A DNA stretch of 18,485 nt from an uncultured Wenzhouxiangella sp. (GTDB taxonomy: Bacteria; Pseudomonadota; Gammaproteobacteria; Xanthomonadales; Wenzhouxiangellaceae): the NCBI GenBank assembly GCA_937876395.1, contig CALEIM010000174.1, positions 1 through 18,485 of the forward strand. Direction: 5' to 3'. Positions within the stretch are counted from its first letter, which is position 1. Each line of letters starts with the position of its first letter. The notes below the pieces were generated by a model. The model saw only the letters and a program-made list of their open reading frames with translations. It was not told the DNA's origin and did no database searches. Below are positions 7,699 to 15,241 of the stretch, one piece after another. The position numbers and the translations under genes are program-made.

Positions 7699-8892
7699 TC
7701 AGCTATGCGTGCTGCGCGCCAGGCGCGGGCTGTCCCGATCCAGGCCGCAAGCCGTTGCCACAAAAGCCTGGCGCAGCGGCCACAGTCTCGCAGCCATCTC
7801 GAAACCGAGCCCGGTCACTCGGCGCCCCGTCGAGGCCTGGGTCAAGGTGTTGATCGCATGCATGCCACCGGCCACCAGTCCGGCGCTGCTCAGCCGCCAG
7901 CGTTCATAGCGGGCCAGCGGACGATGGATGGGATCATCGCGGCCGGTGTTCTCAAACACCTCGGCCAGGGCGGCGGCATCGCTCAAGCCCAGATTGAGAC
8001 CCTGGCCGGCCAGCGGATGGACGTTGCGCGCGGCATCCCCGAGCAGCACAAGCCGGCCGCGCACAAGCTGCTCGGCCTGGCGACGAATCAGGGCAAAAGC
8101 GTAGCGCGGGCTGGCGGCGAGCGCGGCGCCGAACGGGCTGTCCTGGGCCTGGTTAAGGGCAGCGACAAAGGCGTCGTCATCAAGCTGTCGGAGCTCGGCA
8201 ATGCGCCGTTCGGGCTGGGACCAGACAATGGACGAGCGACCATCGGCGAGCGGCAGCAGGGCCAACGGCCCGTGGTCGGTAAAACGCTGCCAGGCAATGC
8301 CGTCGTTGGCACGTTCGGTTGTGATATGACTGACCAGGGCCGACTGGTTGTAGTGCCACATTCCGGTGGCGATACCGCTGAGTCTGCGCAGTTCGCTGCG
8401 GGCGCCGTCGGCGGCGATCAGTAGCCCGGTTTTCAGCACTCTGCCGTCGTCCAGCTCAAGCTTCAGGTAGCGGTCGTGCTGTTGAAAACCCGACACGGTG
8501 GCCGGGGTGATCAATTCAACGCCGATCCGCTCCAGGCTTTGCCACAAGGCGTGCTGGAGTCTGGGCAGTTCGACGATCCAGCCGAGTTTGGCCAGGCCGT
8601 GTTCGGAGGCGCGAAACAGGATTCTGCTGCGGTTGGAATGCACCTGCATGCGGTCATAGGGGCCAAGACGCTGCTTCGCCATCCGGGACCAGGCATCGGC
8701 CTGTTCGAGAACGGCGGCCGAGCCGGGTGAAATTGCCACCACGCGCGGATCAAAATCGGAGTCCGGGTCCGGCGTGGCCGGCCGGCGGCGATCAATCAAA
8801 GCGACTTTTTGGCCACCCTTGGCCAGCAGGGCAGCGGCAGTGGCGCCAGCCGGGCCGCCGCCAACCACGATCATGTCGAAATCGACGCTCAT
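7699..8892 (-). CDS. ubiI: FAD-dependent ubiquinone-biosynthesis hydroxylase, UbiI (VisC) type
   Basis: A 397-residue flavin monooxygenase of the UbiH/UbiF/VisC family. UbiI hydroxylates C5 of the ubiquinone ring precursor using O2 and a reduced flavin. The N-terminal FAD motif is VVGGGPAGATAA (residues 9-20), RVVAISPGSAAVL follows near residue 50, and the second FAD motif is LLGDAARNVHPLAGQGLNLGLSD near residue 277. The family-typical GDAAH has Arg in place of His here. Its ATG overlaps the ubiH stop as ATGA, so the two are translationally coupled. The UbiI assignment over UbiF or UbiM rests mainly on position after pepP-ubiH, as in E. coli, and on the RYERWR-type segment near the C-terminus. 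Confidence 0.85.
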   Translation of the reverse strand: MSVDFDMIVVGGGPAGATAAALLAKGGQKVALIDRRRPATPDPDSDFDPRVVAISPGSAAVLEQADAWSRMAKQRLGPYDRMQVHSNRSRILFRASEHGLAKLGWIVELPRLQHALWQSLERIGVELITPATVSGFQQHDRYLKLELDDGRVLKTGLLIAADGARSELRRLSGIATGMWHYNQSALVSHITTERANDGIAWQRFTDHGPLALLPLADGRSSIVWSQPERRIAELRQLDDDAFVAALNQAQDSPFGAALAASPRYAFALIRRQAEQLVRGRLVLLGDAARNVHPLAGQGLNLGLSDAAALAEVFENTGRDDPIHRPLARYERWRLSSAGLVAGGMHAINTLTQASTGRRVTGLGFEMAARLWPLRQAFVATACGLDRDSPRLARSTHS

Positions 8893-10079
8893 TGCGGCGG
8901 TCCCGCCGCCAGCGTGCTCAGGGGCTCGCGAAAGCCCATGGCCGAACGCACCAGACGGCGTGACAGGCTCGGCAGTGCGGCGTGGGCCATCAGCCCGAGA
9001 CTGGTGCCGATGCGCATCAGCGCGGCAGGGTTCGAAAAGGCTCGGGCCAGTGTATCGGTGTAGCGCAGCGTGGCCGCCTGGTCGGCGCGACGGTCGGCAA
9101 ACCAGGCGTTCAGAACGGCTGCATCGCCCGGGTCGTTGCTTTCACCGGCATGATCAACCAGAGCGGCCACGTCGCGCAGACCCAGATTGAAGCCCTGCGC
9201 CGATACCGGATGAATGGTGTTGGCAGCGTTGCCGACCAGCGCCGTGCGCCGGGCCAACGGGCGCGGCGTGTGGCCCAGAGCGAGAGGATAGTGGGCGCGT
9301 CGGCCCGGGGAGACAAAGCCGCTGAGTTGTGCGCTGCGCGCTTCCAGTTCCTCCAGAAGCTGGTCCTCATCCAGCGCCAGGGCGGCTTGGATCGTTTCAG
9401 TGCGATCAATCCAGACCACGCCCAGCCGGCCTTGCGTTTGCGGCAAAAAGGCCAGCGGCCCGCCGGGCATAAAGCGCTCCCAGGCGGTATCGGCTGGTCG
9501 CGCAGGACAGCGCAGGTTGAACACCATGGCCGACTGGCCGTAATCCTGATGCTCGCTGGGGATGCCGCTGAGCCGGCGCACGCTCGACCCGCTGCCGTCG
9601 GCGCCGACCAGCAATTTGGCGTTCAGGCGAATACCGCTTTCCAGTTCAGCGGAAATGTTTTTGTCCGCGGTCTCGATCCGGGCCAGTTTGTGCGGGCAAA
9701 ATGACTCGATGCCGTCGGTTGTTTCGAGTCGGCGCAGCATGGCCGCTCCAAGCTCGCGCGCCACGATGACCGCACCGAAGTGATCACAGCCGTGCTCGCT
9801 GGCCTTCAGGGACAGGTAGCCCGGTGCTCCGGCGCGGCTGATTTCGATCTGCCGGATCGGGCAGCGGTCCAGTTGTTGGTCGAGTATGCCCAGGTTGGTC
9901 AGGATGTTGAGCGAGGCCGCATTGACCACCAGGCTGCGGTCATCAAAGCTCGGCCGGGCGCTGGCTTTTGCTTCCACGGCCTCGACCAGGGCGACGCGCT
10001 TGCCGGCCTGCGCCAGGCCGATTGCCAGCGCCGATCCGGCCAGGCCTGAGCCGATGATGATGACGTCAAAGTCGCTCAT
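8889..10079 (-). CDS. ubiH: 2-octaprenyl-6-methoxyphenol hydroxylase-type FAD monooxygenase UbiH
   Basis: A 396-residue flavin monooxygenase that hydroxylates C4 of the ubiquinone ring precursor with O2. The FAD motif IIGSGLAGSALA is at residues 8-19. The central GADGSGSSVRRLSGI is family-typical, and the second FAD motif GNAANTIHPVSAQGFNLGLRD closely matches UbiH, where GNAA replaces the GDAA of its paralogues. GAGGAG is present upstream of the ATG but 12 bp away, so coupling to pepP translation is likely; the pepP stop and ubiH start share ATGA. UbiH and UbiI here are clear paralogues in tandem, as in E. coli. The product acts at the inner membrane with the other Ubi proteins. Confidence 0.92.
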   Translation of the reverse strand: MSDFDVIIIGSGLAGSALAIGLAQAGKRVALVEAVEAKASARPSFDDRSLVVNAASLNILTNLGILDQQLDRCPIRQIEISRAGAPGYLSLKASEHGCDHFGAVIVARELGAAMLRRLETTDGIESFCPHKLARIETADKNISAELESGIRLNAKLLVGADGSGSSVRRLSGIPSEHQDYGQSAMVFNLRCPARPADTAWERFMPGGPLAFLPQTQGRLGVVWIDRTETIQAALALDEDQLLEELEARSAQLSGFVSPGRRAHYPLALGHTPRPLARRTALVGNAANTIHPVSAQGFNLGLRDVAALVDHAGESNDPGDAAVLNAWFADRRADQAATLRYTDTLARAFSNPAALMRIGTSLGLMAHAALPSLSRRLVRSAMGFREPLSTLAAGPPQ

Positions 10080-10909
10080 TGGCGCATCAGCTCCTCGATC
10101 TCATTGATTTCAACCGGCACGCCCGCGGTCAGGTTTTCTGCCTCAGCGTCGGTGACGCGCAGATCGTCCTCGATGCGGATGCCAATATTGCGGTAGGCGG
10201 CCGGTATATCGTCCCCGCCGTCGATATAGAGGCCCGGTTCAACAGTGGTGACCATGTTTTTTTCCAGCACGCGCGACTGCTCATCAATCCGGTAATCGCC
10301 CACATCATGCACGTCCAGGCCCAGCCAATGGCCGGTTTTGTGCATGTAAAAGCGTCGGTAGTGATGCCGTTCAAGATTCTCATCAAGGCTGCCGGTGAGC
10401 AGGCCCAGATCGATCAGACCGCGGGTCAGGGTTTCGACGGCGGCCTGATGAAAGGCTTCAAACGGACGGCCGGGGCGAATCTGATCGATGGCTGAGCGCT
10501 GCGCGGCCAGCACGATCTCGTAGAGGTCGCGCTGCGGGCCGGAAAAGCGGCCATTGACCGGAAAGCTGCGCGAGATGTCGGCGGCGTAGCCATGGAATTC
10601 GCAGCCGGCATCGATCAGCATCAAGCCGTCGTCGGGCAGGGGCTGGGTATTGTCGATGTAATGCAGCACGCAGGCGTTGGCGCCGCCGGCGACGATGGGC
10701 AGGTAGGCCGGTTCACAGCCGCTGCGCGTGTAGTGATATTCCAGTTCAGCCAGCAGATCGCTTTCGCTCAGGCCCGGCGCGCAGGTGATCATGGCGCGAC
10801 GCATGGCCTCGGCGGACACTTTGGCCGCGCGGCGCATGCAGCGAATCTCGTCGCTGGATTTGATCAGCCGCTGTTCGTGCAGCAGCGGTTCCAGGGGCAC
10901 GATATCGCC
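10076..10909 (-). CDS. pepP: Xaa-Pro aminopeptidase P, C-terminal catalytic domain only (cut by the join)
   Basis: The pita-bread metallopeptidase domain of aminopeptidase P, which removes an N-terminal residue preceding proline. The metal-site motifs are all visible: LIDAGCE (first Asp at 10610-10612), ADISRSFPVNG (Asp at 10577-10579), HKTGHWLGLDVHDVG, VEPGLYI and IRIEDD. Recognisable homology runs back to PLLHEQRLIKSSDEI; about 170 N-terminal residues expected from E. coli PepP are missing. Upstream of about 10,905 the frame stays open to 11347, but that stretch is the antisense of rseP from another genome. The upstream edge is therefore approximate and not a true start. It heads the coupled pepP-ubiH-ubiI operon. 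Confidence 0.88.
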   Translation of the reverse strand, partial: GDIVPLEPLLHEQRLIKSSDEIRCMRRAAKVSAEAMRRAMITCAPGLSESDLLAELEYHYTRSGCEPAYLPIVAGGANACVLHYIDNTQPLPDDGLMLIDAGCEFHGYAADISRSFPVNGRFSGPQRDLYEIVLAAQRSAIDQIRPGRPFEAFHQAAVETLTRGLIDLGLLTGSLDENLERHHYRRFYMHKTGHWLGLDVHDVGDYRIDEQSRVLEKNMVTTVEPGLYIDGGDDIPAAYRNIGIRIEDDLRVTDAEAENLTAGVPVEINEIEELMRQ

Positions 10910-10925
10910 GCCGACTCCGCCTTCG
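10895..10925. other. Join between two unrelated genomes (probable assembly chimera)
   Basis: Gammaproteobacterial pepP homology on the minus strand ends near here, and rseP homology of a Rhodothermota-like genome begins on the plus strand. Both genes are truncated within about 30 bp. No insertion sequence, integrase, tRNA or long repeat is present. The exact base cannot be fixed by eye; codon-level reading suggests about 10,903-10,913. Confidence 0.8.
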
Positions 10926-11485
10926 CCCTCGCGCCCGTCGAGCGCACGGAGGGCACGTCCATCTACGAGACGACGCTCACGCCCGCGCTGGTACCGAACG
11001 AGTCGGGCGAGGGCGAGCGCTACGTCCTCGGCGTCACCGGGCCGACGACGGACCTGCTCCACGCCGTCTTCGGCGTCCGGCACAAGGACTACAGCCTCGG
11101 CGAGTCCGTCGTCGCCGGGAGCGCCGACACGATCGACATGATCACGCTCTACGGCCGGCTCATCGGGCGGCTCTTCACCGGCAAGGACGACGTGCGCGAG
11201 AGCGTCGGCGGGCCGGTGATGATCGCGCAGGTCACGAAGCAGGCCGCCGACGCCGGGATGGAGCACTTCTGGTACATGGTGGCGATGCTCTCGATCGCGC
11301 TGGCCGTGTTCAACATCCTCCCGATCCCGGTGCTCGACGGCGGGCACCTCGTGTTCCTGCTCTACGAGGGCATCACGCGGCGCGAGCCGAGCGTGCGCTT
11401 CCGGATGGTCGTGCAGCAGGTCGGGTTCGTGCTGCTGCTGGCGTTCATGGCGTTCGTCATCTTCAACGACTTCACGCGGCTGTAG
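10910..11485 (+). CDS. rseP: RseP/site-2 zinc metalloprotease, C-terminal part only (cut by the join)
   Basis: The final ~190 residues of a membrane-embedded site-2 protease of the RseP family, which cleaves anti-sigma factors and signal-peptide remnants within the inner membrane. Visible are the end of a PDZ-like region (ETTLTPALVPNESGEG), the GPVMIAQV segment, and the conserved FNILPIPVLDGGHLVF motif that carries the third zinc-ligand aspartate. A final hydrophobic helix follows (QQVGFVLLLAFMAFVIFND). The N-terminal HExxH zinc site and most of the PDZ region are missing because the gene is cut at the genome join. The frame runs open back to 10592, but that part is antisense pepP. It ends 24 bp from the convergent GWxTD gene, with no clear terminator between them. 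Confidence 0.88.
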   Translation, partial: ADSAFALAPVERTEGTSIYETTLTPALVPNESGEGERYVLGVTGPTTDLLHAVFGVRHKDYSLGESVVAGSADTIDMITLYGRLIGRLFTGKDDVRESVGGPVMIAQVTKQAADAGMEHFWYMVAMLSIALAVFNILPIPVLDGGHLVFLLYEGITRREPSVRFRMVVQQVGFVLLLAFMAFVIFNDFTRL

Positions 11486-11509
11486 GCGACCCGGCCGTGC
11501 ACGCCCTCC

Positions 11510-12937
11510 TCAGCGCACCGCGCCGCGCCGCCAGCCGTCGATGGCCCGCGTCCACGCCCGCTCGTAGACCGGCTGCCGCACGAGCACCAGATGCCCGAGC
11601 GCGTCGGCGCGCCCGAACCCGAGGGGCCGCTCGAAGACGAACCGCCCGGCCGGGTCCTGCCCGCTGTAGTCGTAGTGCCAGACCTCGCCTTCGAGCGTCT
11701 CCTCGACGTAGCCCGGCGCGCCGAAGACGATGTAGATCATCCCCCGGTCGGTCTTCCAGCCCGCCTTGTGCGAGGAGAAGAGCAGGTTGGCCTCCTCGAC
11801 GCGCTCGAAGTACCGGCGCAGGAGGTCCGCCGCGACGCGGCGGTCGGGGACGAGCGCGCCCCAGAACGCATCGAAGCGGGCGCGGCGCTCCTGCGGCGTC
11901 TCGGCGGCGAGGATGAAGGCCCGCTCGCGCGGATAGGCGATGTAGGCGAGCGCGTCGGTCAGCGCGTCGAGCGTGGCGAGGCGGGGGAACGCCGGGCCTT
12001 TCACCGAGATCACGCGCTCCTGCTCGGCGAGCCACGCGCCGTCCGCGCCGACGAGCCGGAGGTCGAGCCGGTACAGGCCGGGACCGAGATCGGGGAGGGA
12101 GACGGCCACGTCCGGCCCGGCCGGCGGCAGCCGCGCGACGTGGACGGTGTCGGCGGGGTCGTCGTCCACGCCCCGGTACACGAGCGAGCCGCGCGAGGGT
12201 GAGAGCCAGTAGGGCGGGGCGGCGACGGTCGTGTCGGCGGTGAGGCGCACGAGGACGGATTCGAGCGCGGCCCCGGCGGGCGCGCCGTGGACCTGCGCGC
12301 GGGCCTGGAGCGAGTCGTGCGAGGCCGGCAGGTGGAGCGCGACGACGGGCACGGCCGCGCCGCCCTCGTCCGGCTCGGCCCAGAGCACGGGGCGGCTCAG
12401 CCGAGGCTCGGCCGCCTCTGCCGCGAACACCTCGACGCGCTGCCGCCGGACCGCCACCTCGCCGGAGGTGCGGTCTTCGAGATGGACCTCGGCGACGTAC
12501 GTGCCGGGACCGAGCGCGATGCGCTCCGCCCGCCGGATGCGGACGAACGCGCGGGCCTCTTCCGCCGTGCCGACGGTGAGCGTATCCCCGAACGAGCGGA
12601 ACGCCTCGGTCCCCCGGCCCCGCTCGTCGCGGATGCGGACGGCCAGCTCGTAGGCGGCCGTGAGGCTCGAATCGGTGCGGACGAAGACGAGTGTGTGGCG
12701 CGGGATGCTCGTGTAGAGGTCGAGCCCCGGCACGCCGTCGCGGACCGTGGCGACGGCTTCGAGGTCGAAGCTCGGGAGGCCGGGCTCGTAGGTCGTCGTG
12801 CGGCCCGCGCCGGGCGCGTCGAGCGGGCCGGGGCCGGCGCACGCGGGCCAGAGGGCAGAAACCAGCAGGCAGGCGAGCACGAGACGAGGAGCGGGGGACG
12901 GCCGGCGGGAAACGGTGGACGGACTGCGCGTTGCCAT
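11510..12937 (-). CDS. GWxTD-domain-containing putative lipoprotein
   Basis: A 475-residue exported protein with a basic N-terminus, a hydrophobic stretch (LVLACLLVSALWPAC) and a possible lipoprotein cysteine at 33. The lipobox (WPAC) is not canonical, so a plain signal peptide is possible. The middle (~50-300) looks like beta-rich repeats. The C-terminal ~120 residues contain the defining motif AGWKTDRGMIYIVFGAP, then WHYDYSG. GWxTD proteins are common in Bacteroidota, Rhodothermota and relatives, but their function is not established. GGAGG precedes the ATG, one of few SD-like sequences in this half. It probably follows tpiA in one transcript. Confidence 0.85.
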   Translation of the reverse strand: MATRSPSTVSRRPSPAPRLVLACLLVSALWPACAGPGPLDAPGAGRTTTYEPGLPSFDLEAVATVRDGVPGLDLYTSIPRHTLVFVRTDSSLTAAYELAVRIRDERGRGTEAFRSFGDTLTVGTAEEARAFVRIRRAERIALGPGTYVAEVHLEDRTSGEVAVRRQRVEVFAAEAAEPRLSRPVLWAEPDEGGAAVPVVALHLPASHDSLQARAQVHGAPAGAALESVLVRLTADTTVAAPPYWLSPSRGSLVYRGVDDDPADTVHVARLPPAGPDVAVSLPDLGPGLYRLDLRLVGADGAWLAEQERVISVKGPAFPRLATLDALTDALAYIAYPRERAFILAAETPQERRARFDAFWGALVPDRRVAADLLRRYFERVEEANLLFSSHKAGWKTDRGMIYIVFGAPGYVEETLEGEVWHYDYSGQDPAGRFVFERPLGFGRADALGHLVLVRQPVYERAWTRAIDGWRRGAVR

Positions 12938-12962
12938 CTTCCACCCTCCGCTGTCGTCGTTC
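12894..12962. repeat. Decayed 7-bp periodicity across the tpiA/GWxTD gene boundary
   Basis: On the minus strand successive 7-bp blocks begin with G: purine-rich units such as GAGGGTG and GAAGATG (around the start codon), then pyrimidine-rich units such as GTCCACC and GTTTCCC. No two adjacent units are identical, so this is a weak, possibly chance pattern. It would place the first ~14 codons of the GWxTD protein inside a former repeat. Confidence 0.25.
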
Positions 12963-12968
12963 CAGGGC

Positions 12969-13730
12969 TCAGGCGCTCGTCGTCTGCGCGGCGGCGTCCA
13001 CGATGGCGGCGAACGCCTCCGCCTCCAGGCTCGCGCCGCCGACGAGCCCGCCGTCGATGTCGGGCTGCGCGAAGAGCTCGGCGGCGTTGCCGGGCTTGAC
13101 GCTGCCGCCGTAGAGGAGCTCGACCTCTCGGCCGAGCGGCCCGAAGCGTTCGGCGAGGCGGGCCCGGATCATGCGGTGCATGGCCTGCGCCTGCTCGGGC
13201 GTGGCCGTCCGGCCGGTGCCGATGGCCCAGACCGGCTCGTAGGCCACGACGAGGTCCGAGCCGTCGGCCGGCGTGATGCCCGCGAGGCCGTCGTCGAGCT
13301 GGCGTTCGACGACGGCCTCGGCGTCGCCGGCCTCGCGCTCGTCCAGCGTCTCGCCGACGCACACGATGGGCACGAGCCCGTGGCGCAGCGCGGCGCGCAC
13401 TTTCTCGTTGACGTCCGCGTCGGTCTCGCCGAAGAGCTGCCGCCGCTCGGAGTGGCCGAGGATCACGTAGTGGCACCCGACCGAGGTGAGCATCGGGGCG
13501 GAGACCTCGCCGGTGAACGCGCCCTGCTCCTCGGCGTGCATCGTCTGCGCGCCGAGGCGGAGCGGCGTGTCCCGGATCATCTCGGCGACGGCTTCGAGCG
13601 CGGTGAACGGCGGGCACACGGCGACGGTCACGTGCTCGGCCCGGCCGTCGGTCGCGCGCGCCACCTCGGAGGCAAGCCGGACGGCTCCGGCGAGGTCGGT
13701 GTACATCTTCCAGTTTCCGGCGACGAGCAT
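12969..13730 (-). CDS. tpiA: Triosephosphate isomerase
   Basis: Interconverts dihydroxyacetone phosphate and glyceraldehyde-3-phosphate in the cytosol. At 253 residues it is full length. The active site is complete: AGNWKM gives Lys8, ILGHSERR gives His93, AYEPVWAIGTG gives the catalytic Glu165 and mobile loop 6, and LYGGSVKPGN with DGGLVGGASL forms the phosphate grip. The ATG at 13730 begins exactly at the usual family start and has no SD sequence, as is common in Bacteroidota-like genomes. It lies 59 bp after the peroxiredoxin gene and 31 bp before the GWxTD gene. It belongs to the second genome, so it should not be read as part of a glycolytic cluster with gap and pgk. Confidence 0.97.
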   Translation of the reverse strand: MLVAGNWKMYTDLAGAVRLASEVARATDGRAEHVTVAVCPPFTALEAVAEMIRDTPLRLGAQTMHAEEQGAFTGEVSAPMLTSVGCHYVILGHSERRQLFGETDADVNEKVRAALRHGLVPIVCVGETLDEREAGDAEAVVERQLDDGLAGITPADGSDLVVAYEPVWAIGTGRTATPEQAQAMHRMIRARLAERFGPLGREVELLYGGSVKPGNAAELFAQPDIDGGLVGGASLEAEAFAAIVDAAAQTTSA

Positions 13731-13789
13731 GGAGCGGGGAGGTTGGGCCAGCGGTGACGTGGAGAGGACTGCGAAGATACCGCCGCGCG

Positions 13790-14269
13790 TCAGGCGAGGT
13801 CGCGGAGCTTCGCGAGCACCTCCTCGGCGTGCTCGCCCGTCTTCGGCCGCGTGAAGACGTGCCGGACGACGCCGTCGGGGTCGATCAGGAAGCTCGTGCG
13901 CTTCGTTCCGATGCTCTTCTTGCCGTAGAAGTTCTTCTCGCCCCGGACGCCGTAGGCGTCGAGCAGCTCGTGCTCGGTGTCGGCGAGGAGCGGGAACGGG
14001 AGGGTGTACTTCTCGGCGAAGCGCTCGTGCGAGTCCTCGTCGTCTTCCGAGACGCCGAGCACGGCGACACCGGCCTGCTGGAGCGCGCCGAAGTGGTCGC
14101 GGAGGTTGCAGGCCTGCTTCGTGCAGCCGGGCGTGTCGTCCTTCGGGTAGAAATAGAGCAGCACCCAGCGGCCGCGGTAGTCGGTGAGCGAGACGGGCTC
14201 ACCGGTGCCGGTCGGGGCGGTGAAGTCGGGCGCGGGCTCGCCGGCAGCGGGCATCGTGGCGTTGGACAT
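13790..14269 (-). CDS. bcp: Thioredoxin-dependent peroxiredoxin, BCP/PrxQ type
   Basis: Reduces hydrogen peroxide and organic hydroperoxides using thioredoxin. From the ATG at 14269 the product is 159 residues, normal for the family. The core motif YPKDDTPGCTKQAC gives the peroxidatic cysteine at 49 and, five residues on, the resolving cysteine at 54, the CxxxxC spacing of PrxQ. The C-terminal half has the expected KRTSFLIDPDGVV strand. An ATG at 14254 is a possible alternative start. The frame stays open far upstream, but that stretch overlaps surE in another frame and is GC-rich noise. It lies 44 bp after surE, with no SD seen. Confidence 0.94.
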   Translation of the reverse strand: MSNATMPAAGEPAPDFTAPTGTGEPVSLTDYRGRWVLLYFYPKDDTPGCTKQACNLRDHFGALQQAGVAVLGVSEDDEDSHERFAEKYTLPFPLLADTEHELLDAYGVRGEKNFYGKKSIGTKRTSFLIDPDGVVRHVFTRPKTGEHAEEVLAKLRDLA

Positions 14270-14313
14270 GGTCAGCGTGGGGTTTGGGGAGAGGGAACGG
14301 TCGAGGGAAGCGG

Positions 14314-15141
14314 TCAGCGGTCGGCGTCTCGCTCGGGCTGCGCCCACGCGGCGAGCGCGTCGAGCTGCGCGTAGGCGGTCAGGTCGTGATGGAGCGGGGT
14401 GACGGAGACGAAGCCGGACTCGACGGCGGCGAGGTCGGTGTCGGGTCCTTCGTCGAGGTTCACGAACGCGCCGCCGAGCCAGTAGTAGGGCCGGTCGCTC
14501 GGGTCGCGGCGCTCCTGGAACGACTCCTCCCAGCGGGCGCGGGCCTGGCGGGTGATCTCGACGCCCCGGATCTCGTCGTAGTCGAGGTCGGGGACGTTCA
14601 CGTTGAGGAGGATGCCGGGGGCGAGGCCCTCGTCGAGCACGCGGTCGGCGAGCCGCCGGGCAATGCGGCCGGCGGCCTCGAAGTCGGCGCGCGGGTCCCA
14701 CGAGCAGAGCGAGACGGCGAGGGCGGGCATCCCGAGGATGGCCGCCTCGGTGGCGGCGCTGACGGTGCCGGAGTAGATCACGTTGACGGCCGTGTTCGGC
14801 CCCTGGTTGATGCCGCTCACGACGAGGTCGGGGCGGCGCGGCAGCAGCTTCTGGCAGGCGAGCTTGACGCAGTCGGCGGGCGTGCCGGAGACGGCGCGCG
14901 CCCACACGGTGCCGGACGGCCCCTCGAACGGCCACGGGTGCGCGCGGACGGGGTCGCGGACGGTGATCGCGTGGCCGACGGCGCTCTGCTCCTGCGTCGG
15001 CGCGACGACGGCGAGCGTGCCGATCCCGTCGAGCGCCGACGCGAGCGCGGCCAGCCCGTTCGCGTCGATCCCGTCGTCGTTGGTGAGCAGCACGAGCGGG
15101 CGATCCGTGGGCGCGTCCAGTAGCCTGGAGGAGGCAAGCAT
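14314..15141 (-). CDS. surE: 5'-nucleotidase SurE (stationary-phase survival protein)
   Basis: A metal-dependent phosphatase acting on nucleoside 5'-monophosphates, and in some species on polyphosphate. The metal-site motif LLTNDDGIDANG gives Asp22 and Asp23; Ser53 in QEQSAVGH and Asn112 in SGINQGPN complete the usual site. VSGTPADCVKLA, YSGTVSAATEA and the late VTPLHHDLTAY are family signatures. The ATG at 15141 gives 275 residues and sits about 15 residues before the first conserved strand. A GTG at 15213 would add 24 residues of low-similarity sequence. Neither has a convincing SD. It lies in the panB-surE-bcp-tpiA run of same-strand genes. Confidence 0.93.
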   Translation of the reverse strand: MLASSRLLDAPTDRPLVLLTNDDGIDANGLAALASALDGIGTLAVVAPTQEQSAVGHAITVRDPVRAHPWPFEGPSGTVWARAVSGTPADCVKLACQKLLPRRPDLVVSGINQGPNTAVNVIYSGTVSAATEAAILGMPALAVSLCSWDPRADFEAAGRIARRLADRVLDEGLAPGILLNVNVPDLDYDEIRGVEITRQARARWEESFQERRDPSDRPYYWLGGAFVNLDEGPDTDLAAVESGFVSVTPLHHDLTAYAQLDALAAWAQPERDADR

Positions 15142-15241
15142 CGGGAAAAGCGAGGTAGAGACGCAGCACGCTGCGCCTGGAGGACGAGACGTGGAAGGCG
15201 GGCTCTCCTTCACTCGTGATCCGTGCCCTCGTTCCCCGCGC

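Noticed and set aside
10076..11347. A 423-residue minus-strand protein with a novel N-terminal domain fused to PepP
   Set aside because: The N-terminal part is antisense of rseP, GC-rich and low complexity; it is an artefact of the join.
11472..12944. A 490-residue minus-strand frame and other long frames across 11,500-15,200
   Set aside because: They are Arg/Pro/Ala-rich shadows typical of GC-rich DNA; the GWxTD, tpiA, bcp and surE frames carry the recognisable motifs.
2479..13730. gap, pgk and tpiA as one glycolytic gene cluster
   Set aside because: tpiA lies beyond the genome join, on the opposite strand and in a different sequence style, so it belongs to another organism.
14270..15169. 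N-terminal extension of the peroxiredoxin frame
   Set aside because: It overlaps surE in another frame, is Arg/Pro-rich, and the 159-residue form matches the family length.
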